NCBI GenBank assembly: GCA_019748155.1
Contig: JAIEPY010000046.1
Coordinates: 1-52,574 of the forward strand
DNA length: 52,574 nt
Source: Burkholderiales bacterium
GTDB lineage: Bacteria; Pseudomonadota; Gammaproteobacteria; Burkholderiales; UBA11063
Direction: 5' to 3'
The notes below the pieces were generated by a model. That model saw only the letters and a list, made by a program, of their open reading frames with translations, was not told the DNA's origin and searched no databases. Each line of letters begins with the position of its first letter. The stretch's first letter is position 1. Positions 17,311-26,988 of the stretch are shown piece by piece. The position numbers and the translations under genes were made by a program.

Positions 17311-18939
17311 CTAAAAATACATCCATTTAGTCATAACGTCATCACCATGATTGTTACTTGGATTGTAACCTTTGATATATGGTTTTATCAAGCGAGAATA
17401 GGTGTATTGATATAATGGGATAATCGGATAATCATTCATTGACAGCATAACCGCCTGTGTATATAAAGCTTGTTTCTGGCTGGGATCAAGAGCATAATTA
17501 GCACCATGAATTAATTCATCATAAGCTGGGTTACAATAATGCGAATTATTCTGCGGTGCATTACATAAAAACATAAAATCAGTATAATCAGTAATATTTT
17601 TACCAGCTACCCAACCATCGCGGGCAACTTGATAATTACCTTTTTGCCGCGCAAGGATAAAGGTTTTCCATTCCATATTAGTCGCAACCACATTTACGCC
17701 CAGGGTTTCTTTCCACATTGAGGCAATTGCTACTGCAATTTTTTTATGACTATCCAAGGTATTATATGAAATCTCGAGTGTTAGCGGATGGTTTGCTCCA
17801 TAGCCCGCCTCAGCATACAATTTTTTAGCTTCAGCAATTTGCTTTTCCCTAGTCCAATTCGCCCATTCATATTTTAGATTAGCATATTTACCGTTTGATA
17901 CTGTTGGTGCTACATAAGAATAAAGCTCAGTTTGCCCCTGTCCAAGTATATCCTGAGTTAGGATTTTACGATCTACTGCCATTACCAGTGCTTGGCGGAG
18001 TTTTTGATTGTCTTTTAGCTCAGGACGCATCATATTGAAGTCATAAAAATAAATTGCATCCTGTTGAACGGTATATAATTCTTTTGGATATGCTGTCTTG
18101 ATTTCTTTATAACGGTCAGTTGGTATTGAGTTAGTTATATCTATGTTATTGGCTTGATATTGATTAAATTCTGCATTAGGATCTGCAATTGCCAGATATT
18201 TCACCTGTGGAATTTTTACCGTTGATTCGGCATAGTAGAATGGATTTTTCTCGGCTGTAATATAGCCGTTTACGACATGTTCGGTCATTTTGTATGCGCC
18301 AGAAGTAACCATGTTTTGCGGCTCAGTCCAAGCGGCACCCTTGACAGCAATGAGCTTAGTTGGTACAACTTTAAAGCCTTGGTTATTACTCAGTAAATAG
18401 ATAAAGGCTTCAGATGGATGTATGAGTTTCACTATCACGGTGTTTTGGTCTGGTGCGCTGATAGCGAGTGAGCTAGGTGGTAATTTACCTTTAACAATTT
18501 GTACACCATTTTCAACTATTTCCAGCATATTATTTTGTGGTGAGCCTGTTTTGGGGTCAGCAAATCGTTGCCATGATTTGACAAAGTCTGTTGCAGTAAT
18601 CGGAGTGCCATCAGAAAATTTTATTCCCTTACGCAAATGGAAGGTATAGGTTTTTTGATCTGAGTTAATCTCCCAGCTCTCGGCTAATCCCGGGATTGGT
18701 TCTCCTTTTTGATTAAAAGATACCAGGCCTTCAAAGAAGTCATGTGCAACTCGTGCGGAAATACTATCACCGGATAAATCAGGGTCTAAAGTTGGTGGTT
18801 CACCGCCGATTGAAATATTTATCGTATTGCGTATTGGTGTGTCTGGAGCGCTATCTGTGTTAGCTAAATTTGATTTTTCTTTAGAACATGCAGAGAGGAG
18901 TAATCCGCAAATGATTAAATGCAGTAACTGTTTATTCAT
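17311..18939 (-). CDS. Peptide ABC transporter substrate-binding lipoprotein (OppA/MppA family)
   Basis: A 542-residue periplasmic lipoprotein that should bind oligopeptides or murein peptides. A signal peptide ends in the lipobox LLLSAC. Family features include GGEPPTLDPDLSGDSISARV, FFEGLVSFNQKGEPIPGLAESW, YTFHLRKGIKFSDGTPITATDFVKSWQR and the late VARDGWVAGKNITDYTDFMFL. This is the solute-binding family 5 layout. The start at 18939 is used because the lipoprotein signal begins there and GAGG precedes it; the upstream in-frame extension lies in an intergenic repeat. No permease or ATPase genes are adjacent, so it is an orphan receptor. Confidence 0.92.
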   Translation of the reverse strand: MNKQLLHLIICGLLLSACSKEKSNLANTDSAPDTPIRNTINISIGGEPPTLDPDLSGDSISARVAHDFFEGLVSFNQKGEPIPGLAESWEINSDQKTYTFHLRKGIKFSDGTPITATDFVKSWQRFADPKTGSPQNNMLEIVENGVQIVKGKLPPSSLAISAPDQNTVIVKLIHPSEAFIYLLSNNQGFKVVPTKLIAVKGAAWTEPQNMVTSGAYKMTEHVVNGYITAEKNPFYYAESTVKIPQVKYLAIADPNAEFNQYQANNIDITNSIPTDRYKEIKTAYPKELYTVQQDAIYFYDFNMMRPELKDNQKLRQALVMAVDRKILTQDILGQGQTELYSYVAPTVSNGKYANLKYEWANWTREKQIAEAKKLYAEAGYGANHPLTLEISYNTLDSHKKIAVAIASMWKETLGVNVVATNMEWKTFILARQKGNYQVARDGWVAGKNITDYTDFMFLCNAPQNNSHYCNPAYDELIHGANYALDPSQKQALYTQAVMLSMNDYPIIPLYQYTYSRLIKPYIKGYNPSNNHGDDVMTKWMYF

Positions 18940-18958
18940 TTTCAATACCTCATAAATA

Positions 18959-19040
18959 TACTCATCATTTTTGAATCTTGTACTTTCTCGCCTCTCAAGA
19001 AAGATTCCGCGTCCAAGAATCAAATGCTGCGAGCATATGA
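18959..19040. repeat. Short copy of the palindromic intergenic repeat (copy B)
   Basis: Upstream of the oppA-like gene, one arm (ATACTCATCATTTTTGAATC) and the facing arm (CGCGTCCAAGAATCAAATGC) match the two ends of the long copy at 48796-48926. The central region is replaced by a short CTCAAGAAAG stretch. It is thus an internally shortened form. The rest of 18940-19290 is AT-rich and shows no gene or riboswitch I can recognise. Confidence 0.6.
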
Positions 19041-19290
19041 TACAACACTGTTGGTAAAACTTTATTTAAAGATGAATTATACAACATTATCGACGGTTTT
19101 TTTAGTTGCGCTGCAGCATTTTTAACTATATGATTTGCAGAGTTTTATTTAGCTAAAATCGTAGAAAGCAGGGGTTTTTGAATCAAGAAAAAGATTGTTA
19201 ATTTTCAGACTCTTGCCGCATAATTATATGATAAAATCCGCTCAGTTAAATTTTTCTTTACAATCAAGATAATCATATAAAAGGTTCGTG

Positions 19291-20538
19291 ATGAAGCATC
19301 AAATTAGAGATATCGCACTGAGTGCCAGTGGTATAATGAAAATCGAGTGGGTTAAAAAGAATATGCCCTTATTGCAACGTTTAGAAGACGAATTTGTCAA
19401 AACTAAGCCCTTTGCAGGTAAAAAAATTACCGTATCAGTGCATCTGGAAGCTAAAACTGCCCGCCTAGCTTTGCTCCTAGCGGCTGGTGGTGCTGAAGTT
19501 TGTGTAACTGGTAGTAACTCACTTTCCACGCAAGATGATGTGGCTGCTGGTTTAGTTGCCTCTGGAATAAGTGTATTCGCTTGGTACGATGCAACTCCAG
19601 AAGAATATAATCGCCATATTGAAATGTCCTTAGAATTTGCGCCGGATTTGATTATTGATGATGGTGGTGATTTAATTAATCTGCTGCATACCAAGCGCCA
19701 GGATTTAATGGTAAATGTAATTGGTGGTTGTGAAGAAACCACTACTGGAATAATTCGTCTTAAAGCGATGGAAGCCGAAGGGTTATTGAAATTCCCGATG
19801 ATGGCAGTGAATAATGCGTATTGTAAATATTTGTTTGACAACCGTTATGGTACTGGTCAATCAGTATGGGATGGAATTAATCGCACGACCAATCTAATTG
19901 TAGCGGGTAAAGATGTGGTGGTAGTGGGCTATGGTTGGTGTGGTAAAGGTATCGCAATGCGTGCCAAAGGTTTGGGTGCGAGTGTCATAGTCTGTGAAAT
20001 TGATCCAGTTAAAGCGGCTGAGGCAGTAATGGATGGCTATAAAGTTATGCCGATGAGCGAAGCCGCCAAACGTGGTGATATTTTTGTAACCGTAACTGGT
20101 TGTAGCGATGTAATTACTAAGGAACATTTTGCGGTGATGAAAGATGGGGTGCTATTATCCAATGCCGGACATTTTAATTGTGAAGTGTCAGTGACAGATT
20201 TGGTAGCAGTTGCGACAGAAATTAAAGACTTTAGACAAAATATTAAAGGCTATAAAATGCCACAAGGGCATTGGGTATTCTTGCTAGCTGAGGGTAAATT
20301 AGTTAATCTGGCTTCAGGTGATGGACACCCGGCAGAAATCATGGATATGAGCTTCGCAATTCAGGCATTAAGTGCAGAATATGTAGCTAAACATGGTAAA
20401 GACTTAAAAAATCAAGTAATAGATATTCCAGCAGATATTGATAAACGTGTAGCGATGATGAAATTAGATGCTTGGGGTATTGCGATTGATAAATTAACTC
20501 CGGCTCAGGAAAAATATTTATCAAGTTGGAATGAATGA
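19291..20538 (+). CDS. ahcY: Adenosylhomocysteinase-family hydrolase (short type; possibly S-inosylhomocysteine hydrolase)
   Basis: NAD-dependent hydrolase that releases homocysteine from S-adenosyl- or S-inosylhomocysteine. It has 415 residues, the short archaeal/Thermotoga type without the roughly 40-residue insert of most bacterial enzymes. The NAD motif is GYGWCGKG (213-220). Catalytic positions are kept in DDGGDL, EETTTG, CKYLFDN and GDGHPAEIMDMSFA. Beside the base-binding site it has HLEAKTA (51-57), where the classical enzyme has HMTVETA, so a Thr and a Glu that contact adenine become Glu and Lys. It overlaps mtaD by 4 bp (ATGA). Classical hydrolase activity is the default; hydrolysis after deamination is inferred. 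ATG 19291 with AAAGG upstream is preferred over GTG 19288. Confidence 0.9.
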   Translation: MKHQIRDIALSASGIMKIEWVKKNMPLLQRLEDEFVKTKPFAGKKITVSVHLEAKTARLALLLAAGGAEVCVTGSNSLSTQDDVAAGLVASGISVFAWYDATPEEYNRHIEMSLEFAPDLIIDDGGDLINLLHTKRQDLMVNVIGGCEETTTGIIRLKAMEAEGLLKFPMMAVNNAYCKYLFDNRYGTGQSVWDGINRTTNLIVAGKDVVVVGYGWCGKGIAMRAKGLGASVIVCEIDPVKAAEAVMDGYKVMPMSEAAKRGDIFVTVTGCSDVITKEHFAVMKDGVLLSNAGHFNCEVSVTDLVAVATEIKDFRQNIKGYKMPQGHWVFLLAEGKLVNLASGDGHPAEIMDMSFAIQALSAEYVAKHGKDLKNQVIDIPADIDKRVAMMKLDAWGIAIDKLTPAQEKYLSSWNE

Positions 20539-21824
20539 GTATTTTAATTAAAAATGCTACGATTATCACGGGTGCGACTGATGCTATGGTTTTAACTGAC
20601 CATTGTATCGGTATCAAAGATGATCTGATTGAGTTTGTTTGCCCAAGTTCGGAGCTTTCTTCAGAGTTTCAGGCGGATACGGCTATTGATGCGCGAGATA
20701 TGTTAGTAATGCCAGGTTTGGTAAATGCACATACCCATAGCGGAACTACAATATTGCGTAATTATGCTGGTGATAAAAAGCTCGAAGACTGGCTTTTTAA
20801 TCATATTATTCCAGCGGAGATGAAATTAACTCCGGAAGATGTTTATTGGGGAGCTAAGCTCGCGATTATTGAAATGCTCAAATCAGGTACTACTAGCATC
20901 GCGGATATGTATTGGCATATGGATTATGCGGCACAAGCCTTTCAGGAAAGCGGAATGCGTGCGGTATTATCCAAAAGCCCGCTGATGTTTAAAGATATGT
21001 CAGTTGATCTGGCTGGTTGTGTTGAATATTATAATAAATGGCATAATACTGCGGATGAACGTTTGAAAGTATATTTGGAGGTTCATTCAACTTACCTTTA
21101 TAATCCAGATTTGCTAGAGGAAGCGGCGAAAGTTGCCAAGCAACTAAATACCGGGATTCATATTCATTTGCTGGAAACCAAGCATGAGCAACGCGAAACT
21201 TATCAGAAATATAAAATGAGCGGTGCTGAATTATGCGAGAAATGCGGAATTTTTGATGTGCCAGTAATTGCCGCGCATTGCGTGCATTTGGATGAGCAGG
21301 ATTATGAAATTTTAGCTCGTCATAAGGTAAATGTAGTACATAATCCAAGCAGTAATCTCAAATTGGGTAGCGGTATTGCTAATGTTCCTAAAATGTTACA
21401 ACGCGGGATTAATGTTGCGCTGGGTACTGATGGGGCAGCCAGCAATAATAACCTAAGTCTGTTTAAAGAAATGAACCTAGCGGCTCTATTGCATAATGGT
21501 GTTGCAGAGGATCCACTAGCAATCACATCCTCTCAAGCGATTGCGATGGCAACTAGCAACGGAGCTCAGGCTTTAGGGTTAAATACAACTGGAGTTCTTC
21601 AAGCTGGCAAAAAAGCGGATTTGATACTACTCAGTACTAAAGGTGCACATATTAATCCGATTACTGAGCCATTATCGGCAGCTGTTTATTCGGCACAAGC
21701 TTCTGATGTTGATACGGTGATTGTTGATGGCAAAATTTTGCTTGCCAACAAAGAGTTAGTATCAATTGATGAAGAGTTGGTGATAGCTAAAGTGAAAGAA
21801 ATCGCGCGGCGGATAATAGAGTAA
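20535..21824 (+). CDS. mtaD: 5'-methylthioadenosine / S-adenosylhomocysteine deaminase
   Basis: Zinc amidohydrolase of the TRZ/ATZ family (429 residues). It is expected to convert S-adenosylhomocysteine, methylthioadenosine or 5'-deoxyadenosine to the inosine form. Metal and active-site parts: PGLVNAHTHSG (H66, H68), HIHLLETKHEQ, VIAAHCVHLDEQD and ALGTDGAASNNNLSLF. The sequence TTILRNYAGDKKLEDWLFNHIIPAE is the MtaD-type substrate loop. It starts inside the ahcY stop (ATGA), which ensures coupled translation and argues for consecutive reactions. A terminator follows. Which nucleoside it prefers cannot be told from sequence. Confidence 0.9.
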   Translation: MSILIKNATIITGATDAMVLTDHCIGIKDDLIEFVCPSSELSSEFQADTAIDARDMLVMPGLVNAHTHSGTTILRNYAGDKKLEDWLFNHIIPAEMKLTPEDVYWGAKLAIIEMLKSGTTSIADMYWHMDYAAQAFQESGMRAVLSKSPLMFKDMSVDLAGCVEYYNKWHNTADERLKVYLEVHSTYLYNPDLLEEAAKVAKQLNTGIHIHLLETKHEQRETYQKYKMSGAELCEKCGIFDVPVIAAHCVHLDEQDYEILARHKVNVVHNPSSNLKLGSGIANVPKMLQRGINVALGTDGAASNNNLSLFKEMNLAALLHNGVAEDPLAITSSQAIAMATSNGAQALGLNTTGVLQAGKKADLILLSTKGAHINPITEPLSAAVYSAQASDVDTVIVDGKILLANKELVSIDEELVIAKVKEIARRIIE

Positions 21825-21938
21825 TAGAAACTGTTTAGATTCAATTTTTGAGACGATAAAGCAAATTGTTCAAGTAATGCTGGGTATACTACCATCTTGG
21901 CAATCGCCGGATTGCTCAAATTTATGCTTCATTAAAAT

Positions 21939-21969
21939 AAGCCACCAGAAATAGATCTGGTGGTTTTTT
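21939..21969 (+). terminator. Terminator of the ahcY-mtaD operon
   Basis: The stem CCACCAG/CTGGTGG, extended by A-T pairs, is followed by six T residues. The remainder of the 373-bp gap (21825-22197) is very AT-rich, with no gene seen, and probably holds the promoter of the next operon. Confidence 0.88.
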
Positions 21970-22197
21970 AAAGCCCGCCTAATAAATTATCTTAATACTT
22001 CGAGATTATAGCTCAAGAGGATATGTTAAAATTACATAACATTAATCATTGTCGTGTAGCATGTTGTAGTAACAGCTTGTTATGGTTACTGCTCGGAATA
22101 TTTCACGATAAACAAAGTAATATAAAATATAAAATATAATAAAAATAAAGTAAGCATAGTTGTTGTTTTACAACATAAGTTATGAAGAGGGTTAGTT

Positions 22198-22512
22198 ATG
22201 TTAAAAAGGGTTTTAATAAGTATGTTGCTGTTTAGCTGCATAAGTTTTAAGATCAGCGCGGCAGAGAATGCGTTATCTCAACCAATTATGTTCAGTTCTG
22301 ATATGGAACAACATGGTTCATTTACGGCGGAAGATTTGCGAACATCTCCATTGCTTAGAAGTATGTTTAATCTAAGTGTTAACGACGTAAATCAGGAATT
22401 TGTTAGAATTTGTATAAATCCAAAGAACCAATGCCGGGTTATTCGCCGGGAAACTAAAGTCGGCTTGGTAGCAAGTAATGGACAAGTAAAATTTGATGAT
22501 AAGATGAATTAA
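22198..22512 (+). CDS. Small exported protein of unknown function
   Basis: A 104-residue protein with a clear signal peptide (MLKRVLISMLLFSCISFKISA, then AENAL). The mature part of about 83 residues has one cysteine pair in ICINPKNQCRVIRRE that could form a disulfide, and a basic stretch after it. No family recognised. AGAGGG lies 8 bases before the ATG. A lipoprotein gene follows 38 bp later on the same strand, so the two probably form an operon and act together in the periplasm. Confidence 0.68.
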   Translation: MLKRVLISMLLFSCISFKISAAENALSQPIMFSSDMEQHGSFTAEDLRTSPLLRSMFNLSVNDVNQEFVRICINPKNQCRVIRRETKVGLVASNGQVKFDDKMN

Positions 22513-22550
22513 TTAATCTGCTTAAGTATAGTTTTGATTGGGTGTCAACG

Positions 22551-22949
22551 ATGGTTAAAAAAATCACTTTATTAATTACAGTTGCTGGCTTGTGTGCCTG
22601 TAGCAGTAATGGCGGTAGCTTAGATGTCAAAAATAGTACTCAAGAAGTATCTTCTGCACCTACAAAGCAAAATGCAAGCGAAGCTATTCTTGGTGGCTGG
22701 GCACCAGTGTTTTTTAGCGGATTTGACAAAAAAGAGTTAGACCAGATTATTGATGGAATTAACACTGGACGAATTAAGCGTGCGGTAGTGAGTTACCCAA
22801 CTAGGATGCAAACTCTGGCAAATAATATCCGTGATTATTTACAAACTAATACTGGACAAAAAATTTCTATGAAATCAGTTGAGCTTAAAGATACGGAGCA
22901 GGTAAAGTATAATTTGAAGCAAGTAATAGTAACGCTCTATTTTAATTAG
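22551..22949 (+). CDS. Small lipoprotein of unknown function
   Basis: A 132-residue product with a lipoprotein signal (MVKKITLLITVAGLCACSSN; lipobox GLCAC). A short Ser/Asn/Thr-rich linker follows, then a compact domain of about 90 residues ending in a beta strand (KQVIVTLYFN). The middle part, TGRIKRAVVSYPTRMQTLAN, recalls envelope secretion or pilus lipoproteins, but I cannot assign a family. An in-frame GTG at 22542 is possible; ATG 22551 is chosen because it begins the signal peptide. It is the second gene of a likely two-gene operon. Confidence 0.68.
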   Translation: MVKKITLLITVAGLCACSSNGGSLDVKNSTQEVSSAPTKQNASEAILGGWAPVFFSGFDKKELDQIIDGINTGRIKRAVVSYPTRMQTLANNIRDYLQTNTGQKISMKSVELKDTEQVKYNLKQVIVTLYFN

Positions 22950-23119
22950 AATTAGAGCATAGCAAATTTATTTTAATTTAAATCAGTAGAAAACATTGCT
23001 TTGAATTTGGATTATGTCTTTATAAAAACGTCTAATATGTGTCTAACTTACGCAAGTGCCTTAGTAATATGATAAAATATGGGCGCTTTATTTTTATAAA
23101 TTATCTATAAGGATATCAA

Positions 23120-24283
23120 ATGAATTTACATGAATATCAAGCTAAGGAATTGTTGGCACGTTATGGTTTGCGAGTTCAAACCGGAGTTCTGGCAACCAGT
23201 GGACATGAAGCGGCTGACGCTTATGATAAACTTGGTGGCAAATTTGCAGTAGTAAAAGCACAGGTGCATGCTGGTGGACGCGGTAAAGCTGGTGGTGTAA
23301 AAGTAGTTAAATCTCGTGATGAAGCACGCGAAGTAGCAGAGAGCCTGATCGGTAAAAATTTGGTAACCTATCAAACAGATGCTAATGGTCAACCAGTTAA
23401 TTCAGTATATGTTTCTGAGGATCTATACCCAGTTTCACGTGAATTGTACTTAGGTGCAGTGGTGGATCGTTCAAGCCGTAGAGTAACCTTTATGGCATCA
23501 ACTGAAGGTGGTGTGGAGATTGAGAAAGTTGCTCATGATACCCCTGAGAAAATTCTTAAAGTAGTAGTAGATCCGCTAGTAGGATTACAACCATGTCACG
23601 CACGTGAAGTTGCATTTCAACTTGGTTTGAGCGGTGATCAGGTTGCTAATTTTGTCAAAATGATGCTTGGTGCATATCAGGCTTTCGTGGAAAATGATTT
23701 TGCTTTATTTGAAATCAATCCATTGGCAGTTCGTGAAAATGGTGAATTGGTATGTGTTGATGCTAAGATTAACTTAGATTCAAATGCCTTATTCCGTCAT
23801 GCTGATCTATTGGCATTACGTGATAAATCACAAGAAAATGAGCGCGAGTTAAAAGCTTCTGAACATGATCTTAACTATGTTGCTCTTGAAGGTAATATTG
23901 GCTGTATGGTAAATGGTGCTGGTCTTGCAATGGCAACGATGGACATCATTAAATTATACGGCGGTCAACCTGCAAATTTCCTTGATGTTGGTGGTGGTGC
24001 TACTAAAGCGCGCGTTATCGAAGCCTTTAAGTTAATCTTAGCTGATAGCAATGTAAAAGCCGTATTGATTAATATTTTTGGTGGAATCGTGCGTTGCGAT
24101 ATGATTGCTGAAGCAATTATTGATGCAGTAAAAGAAGTTAATGTAACTGTGCCAGTAGTTGTGCGCCTAGAAGGTAATAATGCAGAATTAGGTTCTAAAT
24201 TATTGAAAGAATCTGGCTTAGCATTGATTCCTGCTGAAGGTTTAGCTGATGCAGCACAAAAAGTTGTCGCAACTTTAAAATAA
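23120..24283 (+). CDS. sucC: Succinyl-CoA synthetase, beta subunit (ADP-forming)
   Basis: TCA-cycle subunit that binds nucleotide and makes succinate plus ATP from succinyl-CoA with SucD. The 387 residues match E. coli (388). An ATP-grasp domain opens with [16 protein letters not shown] and [17 protein letters not shown]. The C-terminal CoA-ligase domain has [21 protein letters not shown] and [25 protein letters not shown] precedes the ATG, and sucD follows after 50 bp. A TAAAAT-like -10 lies near 23070. sucCD stands apart from sucAB and lpd. Confidence 0.98.
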   Translation: MNLHEYQAKELLARYGLRVQTGVLATSGHEAADAYDKLGGKFAVVKAQVHAGGRGKAGGVKVVKSRDEAREVAESLIGKNLVTYQTDANGQPVNSVYVSEDLYPVSRELYLGAVVDRSSRRVTFMASTEGGVEIEKVAHDTPEKILKVVVDPLVGLQPCHAREVAFQLGLSGDQVANFVKMMLGAYQAFVENDFALFEINPLAVRENGELVCVDAKINLDSNALFRHADLLALRDKSQENERELKASEHDLNYVALEGNIGCMVNGAGLAMATMDIIKLYGGQPANFLDVGGGATKARVIEAFKLILADSNVKAVLINIFGGIVRCDMIAEAIIDAVKEVNVTVPVVVRLEGNNAELGSKLLKESGLALIPAEGLADAAQKVVATLK

Positions 24284-24333
24284 CTGCTCTTATGTAGTTA
24301 GTTAAATGCCAAATAAATTAATAAGGATTTAAA

Positions 24334-25218
24334 ATGAGTGTTTTAGTTAATAAAAATACCAAAGTTTTAGTACAAGGTTTTACTGGTAAAAACGGTACTT
24401 TCCATTCTGAGCAAGCGATTGCTTACGGCACTAAAGTAGTTGGTGGTGTGACTCCTGGTAAAGGTGGCAGCCAGCATTTAGGTTTACCTGTTTTTAATAC
24501 GATGAACGAAGCTGTGCGTGAGACTCAAGCTGATGCTTCAGTTATCTATGTGCCAGCTCCATTTGTGTTGGATTCAGCAGTTGAAGCGATTGATGCTGGT
24601 GTAGCCTTGATTGTGATTATTACTGAGGGCGTGCCAACTTTAGATATGTTAAAAGTTAAGCGTTATGCTGAATCAAGCGGTTCACGGATTATCGGACCAA
24701 ATTGCCCGGGAATTATTACTTCGGGTGAATGTAAAATTGGGATTATGCCGGGTCATATTCATTTGCCGGGTAAAATCGGGATTGTTTCACGTTCTGGTAC
24801 TTTGACTTATGAAGCAGTAGCGCAAACTACTAAATTAGGCCTTGGTCAGTCAACTTGTATCGGTATCGGTGGTGATCCTATCCCTGGTACTTCACATATT
24901 GATTCATTAAAATTATTCCAAGAAGATCCACAAACTGAAGCGATTATTATGATCGGTGAAATTGGTGGAACTGCCGAAGAAGAAGCTGCTGAATACGTAA
25001 AATCTCATGTAACTAAACCTGTGGTTGGTTATATTGCTGGGGTTACTGCTCCTGCTGGTAAACGTATGGGACATGCGGGTGCAATTATTTCTGGTGGTAA
25101 AGGTACTGCGGAAGAAAAATTTGCGGCTTTTGAAAAAGCCGGGATCGCGTATACTCGTTCGCCTGCCGAACTTGGTACAACAATGTTGGAATTATTAAAA
25201 TCTAAAGGCATGATCTAA
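24334..25218 (+). CDS. sucD: Succinyl-CoA synthetase, alpha subunit
   Basis: Partner of SucC, 294 residues (E. coli 289). It has the CoA-binding Rossmann domain [20 protein letters not shown], the loop [20 protein letters not shown] and the phosphohistidine H247 in [27 protein letters not shown] before the ATG gives it its own ribosome-binding site. A small GATCTAA/TTAGATC hairpin at the stop codon (25212-25230) precedes the main terminator. Confidence 0.98.
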   Translation: MSVLVNKNTKVLVQGFTGKNGTFHSEQAIAYGTKVVGGVTPGKGGSQHLGLPVFNTMNEAVRETQADASVIYVPAPFVLDSAVEAIDAGVALIVIITEGVPTLDMLKVKRYAESSGSRIIGPNCPGIITSGECKIGIMPGHIHLPGKIGIVSRSGTLTYEAVAQTTKLGLGQSTCIGIGGDPIPGTSHIDSLKLFQEDPQTEAIIMIGEIGGTAEEEAAEYVKSHVTKPVVGYIAGVTAPAGKRMGHAGAIISGGKGTAEEKFAAFEKAGIAYTRSPAELGTTMLELLKSKGMI

Positions 25219-25252
25219 TTTTTTTAGATCCAATGCTGGTTAATTAGCCTCT

Positions 25253-25281
25253 AAAAACCCACCGATTATGGTGGGTTTTTT
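25253..25281 (+). terminator. Terminator of the sucCD operon
   Basis: The 11-bp stem AAAAACCCACC/GGTGGGTTTTT has a 6-base loop and ends in a T run, 35 bp after the sucD stop. Confidence 0.92.
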
Positions 25282-25418
25282 GTTGTGTCTGAATTTAAAG
25301 GTTCTACAGCTATTTGTGGGGTAAGTATTTGGGTGGTAATGTTTGCCGTTGTAACGATTGAGTTAATTAAGTTATAATTAGACTTTTCTCGAAATAACTA
25401 TGCTTGAAAGGGTGTCCC

Positions 25419-26885
25419 GTGTTTAATATTGTTTCTCGTAAGCTTGTGTTAGCGTTAACTTTGTCAACGGCACCATTTGTATATGCTAGTGAAATCTCAT
25501 ATGAAGATAATGAGAGTGAAGTAAGAACAAGTGACGATGCAGATAAGACTCGTGATGATTATTTTGACAATGATGTTGGCGTTTTAATCGAAGAAGAAGA
25601 GATTAAGCAGCTTAAACAATCATATATTTCACCATATAATTATTTGCAGGATCCAATTGCTTTAAATATGGGCTCAAGTGCCAAAGCTGAATCCACGGGA
25701 ACGTTTCATCTGGGTACCAGTTTTATCGCCGGGATGAATAGCCCAATGAATGGACAAAATACTGCGATTAATACCAATGTTGTGCAGGTTTGGGGGCAAA
25801 CTGAACGCTTCGGTGGTTTTGCTTTAGGTGGTGCCGGAACTGCAGTTGTTAATTTTCGCCAAATCGGGCAACCAAATACTTTTAGTACAACTTCGGTTTT
25901 TTCACCGAGTCAGGCATATGTTGATTATCAGTATAGTAATAAGCTGGACGTTGTTGCAGGTAATATTCTTATTTCTACACCGTGGGTTACCAGCTTTGGC
26001 TCAAATCCGGGTGGTACTTATGCAATGGGAAATAACTCCTATCAGGCAGCACTAGTTAATATTCAGGCATTGCCAAGCTTATTAATAACCGGCTTTAGTG
26101 CGTGGAATTATACCCAATACCCAAATAACTGGGGTAATCAGCAAACGTATTACAATAATGGTGGCGTATTAGCAAGCATTGGAAGCACGCCAACTAATGG
26201 ACCAAGTGGACTTGGTTTAACCTGGAATCCTGTGGATAGCTACTCAGGGCAATTATGGTTATATAATTTTGCTGACTATGCCAAAATGATTTATGCTGAT
26301 AATAGCTACCATGTTGATGTGGCAAGTAAAGTTAGCTTTGATTTTGGTTTGCAAGGTTTTATGCAATCATCATCTGGTTCTGAAATTACTAACCAATTTC
26401 CCTTGCCGGGGCAAACTACGCCAGCAGGAGTAATTGCGAGTAATGGTGTTGGGGGGAGAATTGCTCTAAATGTAGCAAATAACACCACCAGTATTTCCTA
26501 TAATAATATTTTTGGTTCCAGTGGTTCATTTTTGAATGGTGGAATGGTAACGCCTTATACTTATGGTATGGAAGTTGATCCGCTCTATACAACACCTGCG
26601 TTGACATCCTTGGCTGAGCTTGGCTCTGGCTATGCCTATACTTTACGCAATAGTACTTCATTTATGGATAATTCACTAAAGTTTAATCTATCAATGTCAC
26701 AGTTTTTTGTCAATCAGGTTTATGTTGGACAAGCAACTGCTGTTACTGAATATGATGCATCGTTGTTGTACCGGATTCCTCATACCAATATGAATGTCTG
26801 GACGCGTTTGGTTTATCTCGAGCAAGCTGAAGATGTGGGTGGCAATATGCTGCAACCACGGATTATTTTTAACTGGACATACTAA
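25419..26885 (+). CDS. Outer-membrane porin, OprD-like
   Basis: A 488-residue protein with a signal peptide (MFNIVSRKLVLALTLSTAPFVYA) and then a long stretch of alternating, Tyr/Asn/Gly-rich segments typical of an 18-strand porin. It ends in NWTY with a terminal aromatic residue. Segments such as DVVAGNILISTPWVTSFGSNPGGTYAMGNNSYQAALV and GLGLTWNP resemble the OprD substrate-specific porin pattern. The mature N terminus is unusually acidic (SYEDNESEV..DDADKTRDDYFDND). The start is GTG 25419 because GAAAGGG lies 6 bases upstream and the signal peptide begins there. guaD lies about 100 bp downstream, so purine uptake is one possible role. Confidence 0.7.
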   Translation: MFNIVSRKLVLALTLSTAPFVYASEISYEDNESEVRTSDDADKTRDDYFDNDVGVLIEEEEIKQLKQSYISPYNYLQDPIALNMGSSAKAESTGTFHLGTSFIAGMNSPMNGQNTAINTNVVQVWGQTERFGGFALGGAGTAVVNFRQIGQPNTFSTTSVFSPSQAYVDYQYSNKLDVVAGNILISTPWVTSFGSNPGGTYAMGNNSYQAALVNIQALPSLLITGFSAWNYTQYPNNWGNQQTYYNNGGVLASIGSTPTNGPSGLGLTWNPVDSYSGQLWLYNFADYAKMIYADNSYHVDVASKVSFDFGLQGFMQSSSGSEITNQFPLPGQTTPAGVIASNGVGGRIALNVANNTTSISYNNIFGSSGSFLNGGMVTPYTYGMEVDPLYTTPALTSLAELGSGYAYTLRNSTSFMDNSLKFNLSMSQFFVNQVYVGQATAVTEYDASLLYRIPHTNMNVWTRLVYLEQAEDVGGNMLQPRIIFNWTY

Positions 26886-26988
26886 GATTAGCTTACCCAT
26901 GTTTTTATATGGTTGTGCAATTAATGGTTTTAGCTTAAAATCTCGTTTATCAAGTTTAACTTCTTAACTTTTTAGAGGGTCCAAGCAG

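Noticed and set aside
19041-19290. A possible SAH riboswitch upstream of ahcY
   Set aside because: I could not find the conserved core helices or the characteristic GAGGCGC-type loop; the region is AT-rich and unstructured to the eye.
19299-19841. A 180-codon frame antisense to ahcY
   Set aside because: The AhcY protein is well conserved in this region; the antisense frame has no family features and follows the codon pattern of the opposite strand.
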